Positions 35,584-49,481 are shown, numbered from the stretch's first letter. The stretch is DNA of 64,000 bases from Chlamydoabsidia padenii (GCA_025330725.1 JAIWND010000005.1:1-64000), one strand, 5' to 3'. The notes: a model not told the origin generated them from the sequence alone. A program made the numbers and translations.

Positions 35584-36300
35584 CTAAAACAGTGTTCCAA
35601 TAGGCTTGCCTTGATTTGGATAATCTAGGGATGACATCGCACTACAGAAAGAAGGAGAAGAAGGGGTCAGTTAGTATCATATGCTGCTATTCTATAAGAA
35701 TGTTCCTGTTCCTTATTTCTTTGTTTTACCAGAGTCCTTGTGATTGTTTTGACTTGTCTCATGTATACCGCATGATTCCAGTAAGGATTCCATAATAGGG
35801 CACACATATGCATTGAGTCACTATGGTTGATGTTAGTAAAAAAAAGGGGGGGGGCAACCTGCATCGATCGAAAACAATGAGATTAATCAAGTAAAATGTT
35901 GTTGTTTTTTTTGTTACCTAGAAATCAAATGTCAAACCAGGTTTCCTAGCCGGAGGATGGAGTATGAGTCATATCACACCAGTTTGGCAAAACAACAACA
36001 ACAACAAACAAATCCTAGTTCCGAAGAAGCACTCCATTAGGCACCACAAGAGAGAGAGTAATGTCCATTCTAATGTTCGTCTTCAGGTGTATTGAAGATT
36101 GATCGAGATGACTTGTTTTGAATGTGTTGAGTCAAGCCACGTCAATTGTTGTACATACCCAAGGAGAATCTATTGTGGAGTCGAATAAAAGTGTGAGTTC
36201 ATAAAAAAAAAAGGAGTTGTTTTGTTTGACTTACCTTTGGGGGATGTATGGGCGTTACCTGTAAGGAACAAGTATCAACATTCTCTAAAGTAAACCGTGG
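35584..36300 (-). CDS. Possible small spliced gene, model incomplete
   Basis: Two 3' exons join well: 35820-35769 and 35641-35584 (donor GTATAC, acceptor TGTAG), giving VPYYGILTGIMRAMSSLDYP then NQGKPIGTLF and a TAG stop. Upstream, small exon-like pieces bounded by splice signals occur at about 36258-36235 (VTPIHPPK) and 36173-36163 (ILLG), but I cannot connect them with certainty or find the start. The ending GKPIGTLF looks like a genuine conserved C-terminus. The family is not recognised. An alternative is that the pieces belong to a decayed gene. Confidence 0.3.
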
Positions 36301-36395
36301 AAGAGTTAGTGTAATCAATAATGGTGGTGATGATGATGATGAGGAAAGGAAAAGAAAAGAGTTGCTAAAGCCAGCACCATGAAATACGTGCCGTA

Positions 36396-36407
36396 TCGGG
36401 ATTTGAA
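36396..36407 (-). promoter_or_regulatory. Recurrent element TCGGGATTTGAA
   Basis: Near-perfect copy upstream of the tentative minus-strand gene that ends at 35584, which supports transcription starting near here. Confidence 0.4.
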
Positions 36408-36555
36408 AATTACCCCACTTTTTTTTTATGTACAGCATTTTTGGCCTGATGATTTTATTTTAAACAGATCGAGCAACAACAATGAAAATGAGAAATGACT
36501 ATGTATAGAAGAAGGAGGGGGGGGTATATGAATGGATGATGATGAAGAAGAAGAA

Positions 36556-37213
36556 TTATGAACAGTAGATTGGGCGACGATAAGTGAGAGGATCATCAGG
36601 TTCAGGTAAGGCGCCGAACTGGGTTTGTAATAAACATAATCTGGGTTGTACCATGGCTTGTAATTGTGATTTGAGTTGGGTATTATGTGTGGTATTTAAC
36701 AGTTGCGTTGATGCATTGGAAAAGTTCTCAATGGCTTCTTGGGCGCTGACCCGATCGTTGGTGTAATAGAATGTGCCTTGCGAGTCTCCCGCATAATTCA
36801 ACTATTCAGGGGTAAAAAAAAAAAAAAAGTCGTTAGCTATGATTCCTTTTTCATTTTTTCATATGACGAAATATCCTTACCTCGTCCATTGCCAGCAGGA
36901 AAAGATCGTAAAGTTTTTCGGCTTCACGGTTGAAATCAGCCAATGACATGTGTGAGCTTTGGCTTGAGCGGCGTTTGAAAAATGAATGGGCTTGACGATC
37001 TTCTTCAGAAGAAGGTCGCGAGGAACAAGTGGTGCATTGTGATGATCGTCGCTGTTGCTGTACCATTTCATTACGTTGTTTATGATAAAGTTGTTTTTGT
37101 TCCTTTTGTCGTTGTCGTTTTTGTCGATGAAGAAGTACGAGAGAGGATGGGATGAGCCATGATTTCAAAGTGACCCATTTGGCTTTAATACATAATGAAT
37201 TCGCACCCATCAT
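36556..37213 (-). CDS. Hypothetical protein, 192 aa
   Basis: Exons 37213-36881 and 36801-36556. Two adjacent ATG codons open the frame; the second may be used. The N-terminus (about residues 8-29, CIKAKWVTLKSWLIPSSLVLL) is hydrophobic with basic residues and could be a membrane anchor or mitochondrial signal. A very basic Gln/Arg-rich helix and a Ser-rich segment follow. The second half is helical and acidic (ADFNREAEKLYDLFLLAMDE, AQEAIENFSNASTQLL, LKSQLQAMVQPRLCLLQ) and ends PLTYRRPIYCS. The acidic helical part resembles MIT-like or other helical bundle segments only loosely. Family not recognised. Confidence 0.6.
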
Positions 37214-37691
37214 AAATACAAAAAAAGTGAAGACAAAATAGTGGCAAAAAACAAAAAAGAACCAAACTGAGAAAAACCTCCGTCTTTTTTATATTTATAT
37301 GCATTTTTGACGCAAGGGGGGATGGCGGAGCAGGGGGATAAAATCGGATTTGGTGTAACTCTGTGAGGCGCGCTAAAAATATAAAGTACTGGGTCGGGGT
37401 ACGAATTTTGGCCTCCGCCCCAGAAGATGCATGAATGCTATTCAATTTCAAACACCTTGTTTTGCTGGAGAATGAATCAAAACACTTTTCCCTTCTCTAT
37501 CATTTAAAAAATCTTTTTCATCTAACCCTAAAACAAGGGCAGATGTAAACAATCAATAAACCAAGATCATGGGCTTACCATCTCCATAGTGAAGAGGATC
37601 TGTTTATCATTGACCCCCTCTTTTCTGTAATACATCCAAAACATGTACAACCCATTCATGCTGTTTTATCTTTTCCCGTTAATGTGATGTG

Positions 37692-37730
<39 letters not shown>

Positions 37731-37860
37731 TCGATTTATTTTAAATGATGTGTATAAAAAAAAAGGCGGACTTGAATTTAAAAGACTAATTTGTATAATC
37801 GTGTGAATGAAATAAGGGGGAATAAAAACAACAACATAAAACCACCTGCTATTTACAATT

Positions 37861-37989
37861 AAAAGGAATGCCCATAAATGGTGACATGTAAAACAGAAGT
37901 CAAGTAATCCAAACTACTAATAACTATACCAAAGAAGAGGATGCTTGAGACCAAGAGGAGCGGAGTTTTCTGAATTGTGGCTATCATGT
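37861..37989 (-). CDS. Possible 42-aa single-span peptide
   Basis: Minus-strand frame starting MIATIQKTPLLLVSSILFFG with one clear hydrophobic helix (about residues 9-28) and a polar C-terminus (VTIYGHSF). Other ATGs precede it in the leader, and no splice sites are needed. No family recognised; it could also be a chance frame or a leftover exon. Confidence 0.25.
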
Positions 37990-38475
37990 TTTCCAAATAG
38001 TGTTGTATGCGTATCGTCACACACACATATATATATATCGATGCTTGTTGTCCTTGATTACCATCACCATGCCATTTGAAGAAGAGAGAGGGAGAGGTCC
38101 CGTCAGAGTCTGTCATTGATATGTTGTCCACCACCAATGTCATACAAAGTTTGTATGATTCACCCCCAACCAACCATACATAATAAAGTGACACCAGTCA
38201 AGTTCAGGTCCGATTTCCCCGTTAAAAATTGCCGCCTAGCCCCATGGATTGAATCAGTCCCACCTGTCACGGGTACAAACGAAGGAAAGCCGACCTGTTT
38301 GCTGCTGTCACGTCACTGTCTATCCGATTTGACTGCATGACTGTGTGAGTTTCCCTATGTTCATATTCTGGTTACGGCATGTGATTGTGTTGATTTTCTT
38401 GAAGAGTAAACCGCCATATCAGATGTAAACCAGTTTTTTAATTTATCCACAAAAGGTTGTCGTTAGTCTACGCCT

Positions 38476-38476
<1 letters not shown>

Positions 38477-38550
<74 letters not shown>
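38477..38550. repeat. 74-nt poly-T tract
   Basis: Uninterrupted T run, the longest homopolymer in the window, outside any supported gene. Assemblies of such runs are often inexact in length. Confidence 0.95.
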
Positions 38551-38553
<3 letters not shown>

Positions 38554-38604
38554 TGGTAGAGTTGAAGTGTTGTAAAAAGAGACAGATACCAGATCAGTAC
38601 ATTC

Positions 38605-39880
38605 TTGATAAATCAGGTAGATCCGGGCATCAGAGTATCGGACTTGAAACCAAATAGATAGACCTTAAAAAACCCATCGGGATCGTCATTGAAGATGGCC
38701 AAATGAAGGTATTCCGACATTCCATTCCATCCACCCGCACAATCAAAGTTATCGTTGATACAAAGTATCTTGACAATTCGGTTTTCTATAAATGAGATGA
38801 AACAATAAGCACATTTTTCCAAAACATCGTAAAAATCATATACAGTTACCTTTATATAAATTTGATTCGAGATGATTATGACATTATGTTCAAGGTACCA
38901 AGTTTGACAAGGATAGTATAACTGTTGTGGTTGAGAGAAGTGGTGTAACACGATGTATGGAGAAGGGGATACCATTGTTGCGGGGTATACTGGGAGAATA
39001 GGCATTCCGAGGTGATGATATATGGATCCAATTTCCCAATTATATCTATAGTGGCACCAGGGACATATTGATTCAACCTGTTGACATGATCAAAAAGGCA
39101 ACGTCTAATCATACAATCAATAGGATATAAAAGTAGTTAGTCAATGGTATCGTTTGCATATCATTTGGCTTACCCTTGTCAGCATCGCCCAAGAGTATCA
39201 AAGTGAATATCTGAGAAGAGAGTCCACCACCGTCGATAATGTCGAACGATCAATGAATAGCCAATGGTGGCATATTAGGAAGAGCGATGACCTGTCGTTA
39301 TATTGGGTGTTCCTGCCAGTTTTCCAGTATATGCTGTATTGTCCTTTGCCAATCTTCTAGTAGGTCACCATTTCGGGATAAAGTGCAGCATAAAAAGAAG
39401 CGATACCATCTAGTGGGAAGAAGCATACAAAGATCAGTTTTATTATTTATAGACAGGGAACTTTTTTTAAAAAGGGGAGGGGTTTACCTTTTGAGGATTC
39501 TTTAAGAGATTCACCATATCAAGTTGAAAGGGCACGATGATCACTTTTCGTGCATGAATACTATGAATACAAAAAAAAAAAGAAGTAGAGGCGGTCAGTT
39601 TCTTGGTTATATTATGTTTAATAACTTACTAAGGAAGCCACCTCCTTCCCCCCATAAATTAGTAGGACATTTGCAAGTGATAGTTCCCACATCCCCAATA
39701 CCATAGTTTGTCCAAAAGTCCAATCAGTATATAACCGCTGTTGTAAAAGAAAGTCAAGAGTATTGTCAGTTTGCTGATAGTCTTTTTCTATATTGGCCAA
39801 ATCCAGTATTAATATCACCAAGAGGACAGGAGCTTGAATTAGAGCAACCTTTTCAAAAAGTGACCAGTTGACAAAGTAAG
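38605..39880 (-). pseudogene. Probable decayed gene
   Basis: Minus-strand fragments with coding character and intact-looking splice sites alternate between frames and are cut by stops. They include an entry piece (QQRLYTDWTFGQTMVLGMWE), a middle piece (ICPWCHYRYNWEIGSIYHHL, then YYPCQTWYLEHNVIIISNQ up to a GTAACT donor) and a 3' piece (CINDNFDCAGGWNGMSEY, NDDPDGFFKVYLFGFKS) ending at a TGA near 38605. The 3' piece needs a different phase from the donor before it, and the 5' piece has no in-frame ATG. Family not recognised. It may instead be a real gene with splicing I have misread. Confidence 0.35.
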
Positions 39881-39956
39881 AGATGGATTGTTGATGGTGT
39901 AAAGGAAAGAGAGCGGATGAAAAAGGATTTCCTTAATTTATCGAAAAGAGCGACTA

Positions 39957-39968
39957 GCGGGAATTAAA
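39957..39968 (+). promoter_or_regulatory. Recurrent element GCGGGAATTAAA
   Basis: Two-mismatch variant 107 bp upstream of the F-box/RCC1 gene's ATG. Confidence 0.35.
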
Positions 39969-40017
39969 GAATATATCCCACCTTTAGTCTGATTAAAAAA
40001 GAAATCTCTTGGCTCTC

Positions 40018-40049
<32 letters not shown>

Positions 40050-40074
40050 CCTTCTCTTTCTTGTATTTATCATA

Positions 40075-41688
40075 ATGTCCTGCTCTGCTTTATACGAATT
40101 ACCCACTGATGTTTTACTATACAAAATACTATCAAACTTGGATGCTCGCTCTTTAGCACAACTCTCTCGAGCCTCTCGCTTATTCGGTGAACTCTGCCAA
40201 GACGAACTATTGTGGAAACACCTTGTGATGCAAGACTATCATATTCCTCTCGATGCTAGCTTTAGACAATTGGGTTGGAAAAACTTGTACTCTCGTTTAA
40301 ACTATTCTCAAGTGTATACATGGGGTGAAAATGCGGATAGTCGACTGGGTCATTCTGATACTGGAATGGGTGGTCGTCGGTTTTTGTAAGTACCCCTCAA
40401 AATAAAGTAAAAAAAAAAAAGAGAACGACTATTGACTTTTTATATTTTACAGTAACTCTTATGCCGTATCGACACCTCACGAACTAACCGTACTTAGGGG
40501 GAAGAATATTGTGGATATTGTAGCTGGTGGTTGGTCTTTCCATGCATTGGATAAACACGGTCGTGTTTGGATGTGGGGAACAGTAAGTTGAATCACATAA
40601 AAGAAAAAGAAAAAGAAAACAAGCACTAATATTCTATATTGGATGGGAAATAACTAGTTACAAAAAGAAGCCAATCGTAGCCGATCCATGGGAAGCCGAC
40701 TTGTACGTGAACCGACCTTGGTGGAGTTTCCTTCCAACATACACATTGTATCTATATCAGCTGGACGATCGCATGCCATTGCGCTGGATCAAGATGGACA
40801 AGTATGGCATTGGAGTAATATCTGGCGACCACAACGTGTTTGCTTACCCTCTGGCTTCCAAGTGGTACAAGTATCTGCGAACTGGGGCAATTCATCCATC
40901 TTGACTGAAACCGGTGATGTGGTGATAGTGCCTCTGCCACAAATGGTACCTCCTACTGAACCTGACTCTCTTCCCGACCTTGTACTGGACAACAGCAACA
41001 CACCCATTTTTAATTTGGATACTCTACGTCGAGACGATAACTTGCAACGCGATTCATCAATGGGGAAATCTCTTGCTCGTCCTGTTTTGGAGGGGGACTA
41101 CATTGTACAAATAGCGGGAATGGAACATCATACTTTGGCTTTATCTCGCTTTGGACGGATCTATCAAATTGATGTCAGCAATGCCACTTTATTAATGGCA
41201 ACAACATCTTATGTCATTGATTATATTCACTTTGGTGCCTCTTTGGATCAACAAGAAGACAATCAGCGATCCCGTCTTCATCGATTCATATCCGCCTCAT
41301 TCCATTCCTTTGCGGTGTATACTCTTGATGGTCAGGTATTCCTCGGAAAACATGATGGTTCTTATGATCAGCAACCAAAGGTGTTATCGAATCAAGGTTT
41401 TTGCAAAGTATCCTTTGGGGAGTAAGTATCAGTGAAGGCAAGAAAAGAAACGACTCACCTTGTATATTCTCCTTACTTTTTTATAGTTATCATTTTGGTG
41501 CATTGACAAACGATGGAGACCTTTTAACGTGGGGTGCTTTTAGTGCAGGCGCACTTGGACATGGCGATACTAATGAAGATGATATTCTGGAAACACCTCA
41601 AAAGGTGGCGGCATTTGAAAATATGTACGTGTTTGCTATTGGTTTTGGTGGATGGCACTCGGGTGTATTGGCAATTCCAAAGAATTAA
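40075..41688 (+). CDS. SAF1-like F-box and RCC1-repeat protein
   Basis: Exons 40075-40385, 40453-40582, 40658-41421 and 41487-41688; 468 aa. The N-terminal F-box (about residues 5-50: YELPTDVLLYKILSNLDARS, LSRASRLFGELCQDELLWKH) recruits Skp1. RCC1-type blades follow: VYTWGENADSRLGH, VAGGWSFHALDKHGRVWMWG, ISAGRSHAIALDQDGQVWHW, LTNDGDLLTWGAFSAGALGH and the final GWHSGVLAI. The layout is that of yeast Saf1, an SCF adaptor that drives degradation of adenine deaminase Aah1 on entry into quiescence; shared function is inferred. Poly-T precedes the ATG, and an in-frame TTG upstream would only add Phe. Confidence 0.88.
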
Positions 41689-41728
41689 TAATAGTCTTCC
41701 TTCCTTCCTTCCCCTATTATCTTCTTTA

Positions 41729-41734
41729 AATAAA
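41729..41734 (+). terminator. Polyadenylation signal AATAAA
   Basis: AATAAA 41 bp after the SAF1-like stop codon. Confidence 0.5.
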
Positions 41735-42279
41735 AATCCTTTTTAATCACTCTGATTCTCATTTATAACGTATATCGTTTAGGGAACAAATTGTACATGT
41801 CCTTCCTTGATTTCTTTTACATCGTATGTAATATTAATGCAGTAATATTCTCAATCATACCTTGTCCCTGAACCGTGATAATCATGATAACAATAAACTA
41901 ATTAACATTTCAAGACCTCAAAGAACATTTGCTGTGGTTTACATTTTGTGTTTTCATGGAAAAATATAGTTTACTGTAATTCAAAGTGGACTGATGTGTC
42001 TTGAACTTGGGAAACAATCATTTGTAGGTTGGTAAGCTCTTACAAGATACATCCATATACTGATTTTAGCTTTAAAACGATGTGCTAATTCATGCAATAA
42101 CTAGAGTATCAAAACATCCATCACACCGACAACCTAAAAAAGGATATAGTCGGAGTTTAATCATATCGATGCATGAATCACATTGAGGACGGATTTGAAT
42201 CAAATTTGTTTTATTACAAGTGAGTTAAAACACAAAGATACATAATATAAAATGCAAAAAATACATTAGTAAAAATGGC
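41735..42279. other. AT-rich intergenic spacer
   Basis: Contains GATGCATGAATC (42169-42180) followed closely by CGGATTTGAATC, a weak pairing of the two recurrent elements. No coding signal. Confidence 0.35.
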
Positions 42280-43080
42280 TTATACTAAAACAAAGACTAT
42301 TCTTTCTAATGAGTATTTAAGACCAGGTAAGATCAGATTGTTGTGTCTGCTGAGCACTTGATTGTGAATGTCATTCATAGTGACACAGGGTTCTTCTTCA
42401 TTGGCACCAACAGATGTCAAAATGATAAACATTCAACCAGAAATACCCACCATGTTTTGTAGCATATTACCCCACCAATTGTAAGTAAGAGTCGAGCCGA
42501 TGAGAGGGTTCACCGTAAAGATTTCCAACCGTTGGTTATGATGCACCAAAATCAGTATAACTCCAATGCCAAGTAAACTACCATATACAGTTCCAAGAAT
42601 TCTGTGCAAGGTCATCATAGCTGGCCAGATTCAATACTTCAAAACCATAGTCAATGATGTTATCAAAGAAGACAAACTAGATCTCTCCCCACTACAATAA
42701 ATAACAATTGGTTAGCACATCATATTATCATTCACCGATTTTTTTCCTATTCTATTGTACATTGCCCCCCCGAAGCTACACTACAATACCTTGCGCTATT
42801 GCTTATTGATATAGACCCAGACAAGCGTATTTAACCTACTTGAATAGACAAAAAGTATTATTCAATGTTGAGTCATAGTCGTTTTACCAGGTTGAATTAC
42901 CTTCATTGAAGAAGAGACAACCGAGATGCTAAGGCCAAAGGTGCAAAGAGGGATTCGTATTGGTCTGATCATAGGACCACTTGGCTGGTTTGTTGAATAT
43001 AGTCGGTTTAACTGGCTTTTTGAGTGGTATCTACATTATAAAAAAGGTGGTTAATCATTTAACGAAGAGGAAGTTATCGT
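42280..43080 (-). pseudogene. Probable decayed membrane-protein gene
   Basis: A minus-strand frame from 42618 encodes MTLHRILGTVYGSLLGIGV and a hydrophobic segment, meets a TGA at 42433-42435, and then continues open in the same frame for 50 more codons (EEPCVTMNDIHNQVLSRHNN, LPGLKYSLE) to a TAA at 42280. Upstream fragments near 42890-43035 (RLYSTNQPSGPMIRPIRIPL, ending at a GTAATT donor) also look exon-like. RILGTVYGSLLG recalls the FUSC/aromatic-acid exporter fold, but this is weak. A single in-frame stop inside coding-like sequence suggests a recently inactivated gene or a small intron I have missed. Confidence 0.35.
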
Positions 43081-43265
43081 TCTTACCTTTGGTCAAAGAT
43101 TAGTGTAAAATAGTGTACGATTCAACAAGGATTAGCAATCGTCCATAGGCGTGTGTTACAACTAAGTAAAGAGGAGGTCTTAATCAATAAAGTAAAGCAT
43201 TCCAGTAAACTACTTACATTCAGGCCAAGTGGATTAATGTATAGCTAATGGGGACGGTGGGAGTG

Positions 43266-43313
<48 letters not shown>

Positions 43314-44024
43314 AAAAGCCAATTCCATTGGCTTCATTTTCAAATCCCTCCCGCATGAAAGGTTTCCCCGATTAAAGAACGCCACATCAAAATGCTACCT
43401 ATATGGTATGTAGTGTTTTCGACAAATGTATATAGAGAGTAGAGCGCATAAAGCAAAGTAACAGTGAAAAAATACAATAGGGTCAAGTCATGAATTTATT
43501 AAGAAAAAAGAAAAAGAAAAGGGTTCATAGGTGCAAACGGAGTTGGAAATGACAAGGTTGAAATAAACCACGTTTTATGACAGTTATAGATGATATGTAA
43601 CATATAGCTACGCTTGATTTAATTCTTTATGTTTATCATCACCCTCCACTAAAACACAAACATATTGTGTCCTATATGGTCATGACAAGGTTGGATCATT
43701 ATATAAAAAATAAAAAAAGAGTTCATGTCCCGGCATCATGCATTTCATCCATGACAACCTGCTTTGATCTTTTTCAAATTGAAAACTCGGGTTATGACCC
43801 AGTGAGCGTCAGTATGTGTTCAGTTACCCCCACTGGAATCGCATTCGGCCATACCTTCAATGCACTATCGGACCCAGCATTGATAGTGATAAAACAAAAA
43901 CACCAGGATAACATGTTATAGTTTTATTGTTTTTTTTATTTTTATTTAATGCTATTTTGACTATTTAAACAGAGATACAATCTAAAAACCAGTAAGAAGG
44001 GATAACAAGCTATAGTATACTACT
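43081..44024. other. Intergenic with 43-nt poly-A
   Basis: Contains a 43-nt A run (43266-43308), TTTTCAAATCCCTCCCGC (43339-43356, an interrupted copy of the recurrent element) and short frames without support. Confidence 0.4.
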
Positions 44025-45733
44025 TTAATATCTACCAAAAGACCCAGTCTTTTTGCCACCTCGTCTTGCCAATGGTCGTGGTCGATCGATGGGAGTTGTT
44101 TCCTCTTCCACCTTTGTGGCCACCATATTATTTCCAGGAGCACGTCGTCGTTTGGAAGCGGGAATCGGCGCCCGATGGTGATTTGATTGTAATTCATTAT
44201 CCGAATCGTCTTGATCGTCCGAGTCATATAAGGTAACACCATGTCGCCTGATGGAGTGAGGGGTAGTAGTAGATGAAGAAGCTGTAGTAGCGGGTCGATT
44301 AGCAGGAGCCATACGTCGTTTCCTGGTTTCTAAAGTTCTTGTTGCCCAAATGTTACCGGCCTTCCAACATGGATTTCCAGCGTATAAACCAACACCATAT
44401 TCTTCACGGAGATAAAGACGTAAGCTAGCAAGATCGTCCACCAATTCCGAGACCTCGATCCCCCGAGGTGCTTTACTGACATAAACACCAAAGATAGTAA
44501 ATTCGATGTTTTTGATAGAGTCCTTCTTTGTAACGCCTTGACTATTTGTCGTATTAAAAAATACCTTTTTGCCTTCTTCGTTTTGACACATTCGATCCAG
44601 TAAATTGATTGTTCGCCGCACCTTTCTTTTTAATCCTTCAGAGAGCACAATATCCCGATTTTTCAAGAATTCCATGAGACGATTATGACTGGCGATGTAT
44701 TTCGGAGAGTCTTCATGAAGAATATACAAGAGTTGAGAGAAGTTTTGAAAGGCAACTGCTTTGGCGCTTTTTAACATTTGTTCGAGATGTCGATTATCCG
44801 CCAATAGTTCCCGACAGAATTTGGATGCTGGTGAGTTGGTTGCCAAAAGTTTTTCCGCAGCGGTAATAGATACACCCATTTGTACACGAGCAAAGATTTC
44901 CAACTACAATATAAAAAGTTGTTTAGTACGTGATCATACCTTATCCAACCAATAACTTACTTCTTGATCTTCATCCAGATCTGAGAATTCGACTAGAGGA
45001 GTAAACCATAAAACCAGTTAGTTTTTATATTCATGATTAGCCACCCATATCCACTTTATCAAACTACTTACTCATGACAATTTCCGTATCATTAAAGTTT
45101 TCCCGGTCTTCTTCAGAGAGATACTTCCGTTCAATGTGAGTGTTGTGACCAAGGTTGGGTCCTTCATCCGTTCGCTCAAAGTAAACTTCATCTACAGTGA
45201 CATTGGAGGATTCGTCCAAGTAGGGAATTTCGTTTCGTGTAAACCTATCAATACAAAAGAAAAGAATAGTGTGAGCACTACAACAAACCCATGTTCTTTT
45301 TTAACCCCTTCTTTTGTTACAACAAGTCTTACTTTAATATCGAGGTCAGACGTTGTTTTCCATCGATGCAAACACGTACGCTGTTGCCGTTTTCGTCTGT
45401 TCGTACTGCAAACAACAAAGGTGGTATATAGTATTTCTTCATTAGTGAGTCGATCAGCATTGACATTTTGGAGGTTTGCCAGACAATGTCTCTTTGGTAA
45501 GCAGCGTCCTACAAAAAATGGTGTTAGAGTGTTTGTTTGATTCGAAGCAACAGTAATATAGTGTTTGTTTGTTAATTTTAGACTTGCCAGTTTAATGACG
45601 CCTGTGTTCAACATATCTAGTGAATATAAGAGCAAAAGGTTATTAATAAAGTAGACAAAAACCAAATACAGTTATGCTTACCTTGAACCTTCCATAGATT
45701 CACTACTCGAGTAGAGTGTGGCCTGACCGACAT
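44025..45733 (-). CDS. DUF262 (GmrSD/ParB-like) domain protein
   Basis: Exons 45733-45682, 45616-45588, 45508-45333, 45244-45072, 44992-44961 and 44903-44025; 446 aa. The N-terminal DUF262 core is clear: GVIKLDAAYQRDIVW, KMSMLIDSLMKKYYIPPLL, then CIDGKQRLTSILKF, the DGQQR-like motif that binds nucleotide in the bacterial GmrSD/ParB superfamily. A helical region follows (AEKLLATNSPASKFCRELL, FLKNRDIVLSEGLKRKVRRT), and the C-terminus is a disordered basic tail with nuclear-localisation-like SKRRRAP and RPLARRGGKK. No nuclease domain is seen. The intron between KL and DAAYQ uses a GC donor (GCAAGT) with TAG acceptor. Function unknown; DNA- or nucleotide-linked nuclear role inferred. Confidence 0.82.
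45509..45587 (-). other. GC-AG intron of the DUF262 gene
   Basis: Donor GCAAGT after CTG and acceptor TTTTTGTAG. Splicing here gives an uninterrupted VIKLDAAYQRDIVW, which no GT donor nearby does. Confidence 0.7.
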
Positions 45734-47146
45734 TAATGTAGTTTTTGTTTAGAAGAAGAAGAAAGAACAAAAATCATTTTTTCTTTCCAGACCGCTGGAC
45801 TTGAAAAATTGAAGTGTGCTACCTAGTCTAAAAACCGTCACTGTTAATGAACATATGTTCATTTACTGTGTTCTTTTTATAAAGTAGATAATTATCATTA
45901 TCATATATATATACATATATATGGTATACTACTTTTATTGTTGCTTTGTCTAGAAAAAATTGTTCTTCTCGCTGTTTACAAACATTTTTATTTTGGCAGA
46001 TCTGCTGTTCAAAAAATCAGGACACATGGCGGCGTTTAAATATATCTTCATTCATTTTTAGTTATTCTTTCAATTCTTCAGTCTTTCATCTTCTTCATTC
46101 TTTTTTGTAATAGGGTGGAATACAACCTTGTTCAACAACGTGATTGATATATGAGAGTCTACTTTTGACCATACGGCCTTTACATCAACAGCAACATTCA
46201 CAGCCAACAACAACATTCAACACCAAAAGCATGTTATTGCCAGTACTTGATATGTCTCTATTGATAACACTGGTTAACATCTTTCAGTTTACCGATCACC
46301 ATTAATATCTTACTTGGTACCACTCTGGTTTTATATGCTATGGTGGCGATAACAGTGTGATAATCACTTTTTATGATGGCTAATTGGATTGGACAAGGCT
46401 CTCAGAAGCACTTGACGGACAGGAACCAACAAGGACAAGGATTCCCATCAACCTGTATATGACTTGGTGCAACACAACAATATCACGGGGGCTCCTTTTT
46501 GTTGAACATATCTCTCACGTAGTCTGTAGAAGCTTGTTATTTGGTTACAATAGTTATATAAATATATACATATATATATATATATAATCTTGTCTATTTA
46601 AATAAAAAAACTTTTTTTTTTATCATGCAGATCATGTGTTACATTATTGGCCCTGAATTGCTTGGGACCCAATACAAGAGGTGTTGCTTTGTATGTAGTC
46701 ATTACAACATCATTTTGAATGTTATTGTGATGTCATGGTCAGTTTATGTTATGTACGAGTTGGAAAGGATAGGTGCATCATAATAAAGGTGGCCCATTCT
46801 TTGTTTTGGCTTAACAATGCATATTGAATATCCGACACTGACGGGACAACAGGAAATGTATGTACTGTACATACTGTGCTGTAATGCATGTCTACATAAA
46901 GTAAAAGGAGAAAGGGGAAAAAATGCAAAGACTCATTAGTCTATTGTATCTTTCGACTCATCATCCACCAAGGGGGGGGGGGTGAAAGGGAGTTGACGTA
47001 CGTTCAAGATCTTTTGGCGGAGATCAAAAATATTAAAAAAAAAGGTCAAATCTTTTATTCCTTTCTCTCTTTCTTTCTTCTCCTTAATCCTTGTCCTCCT
47101 CTTTTTATTACCACATCTTTCACTTTTTTATACATATTGTTACAAA
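45734..47146. other. 1.4-kb intergenic region
   Basis: AT-rich, with TA-repeat palindromes near 45905-45930 and 46560-46590, and an ACTGTAC-type cluster at 46857-46878. Immediately before the PKA gene are a G run (46972-46982) and a CT-rich leader. The 67-codon frame at 46384 is unsupported. Confidence 0.4.
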
Positions 47147-48854
<1,708 letters not shown>

Positions 48855-48968
48855 TATGTCCTTTCCCCCTCCCCTTTATCCCTTATATTCCCCCTTCTTA
48901 CTATTAAATACATGCATCATTATAACTATATATCTTTTTTTATATATCTATATTCCACTAATATATCC

Positions 48969-48974
48969 AATAAA
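48969..48974 (+). terminator. Polyadenylation signal AATAAA
   Basis: 115 bp after the PKA stop codon. Confidence 0.45.
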
Positions 48975-49481
48975 ACATTGATTATTATTAAACTTGTCTT
49001 TTTTTGTCTTTGACCCACTTTTAATCGATATGTTCTAATAAACGGATTTACAGGTACACTAGAGATCAAGCTCCGCTGCGGTAAGAGCTCGACATTCCCT
49101 GATTCCTTAACATAATAAAGAAAAATATGTTTAACCAAGTACAATGATAACAAGGTATGACCTTTATTGAAGTAAAAAAAAAAAAAAGTGGAGGTTTGTA
49201 TATCTTTTAGAATAGTCTGTAACATTAGTATGAATCATCATTATCTCAAACTACAAAACTTTCACGTCCCGCTTTTTAAAACATCGCTTTTTTGCGCACC
49301 AATGTGTTGGCACGTAGTAACAAAAACGGGATGGAGTTGTGGCTTCGCTATAAAAGGCGCTGGAATGGGATGGATGCATGAACGAATGCGTGTTTTGTGA
49401 GCAGCGGTTGAATCCTTTTTTCTTTTTTTCTATGATAGAGTGCCCCCGCAAGAGGGGCAGGGGAGAAGATGGGGTAGAGAG

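Larger units (their letters stand above)
37214..38599. other. Intergenic region with microsatellite and poly-T
   Basis: Contains GATGCATGAATG (37428-37439), a TG dinucleotide run (about 37692-37726), a small membrane-type frame (see separate entry) and a 74-nt T run (38477-38550). No other coding signal. Confidence 0.45.

Noticed and set aside
37692..37726. TG repeat as a telomere-like or regulatory element
   Set aside because: A plain dinucleotide microsatellite without telomeric unit structure.
38457..38657. 66-codon frame across the 74-nt T run
   Set aside because: Poly-Phe from a homopolymer; no coding character on either side.
46384..46587. 67-codon frame in the 46-kb intergenic region
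   Set aside because: Ends in a TA-repeat-encoded Tyr-Ile string and has no family resemblance.
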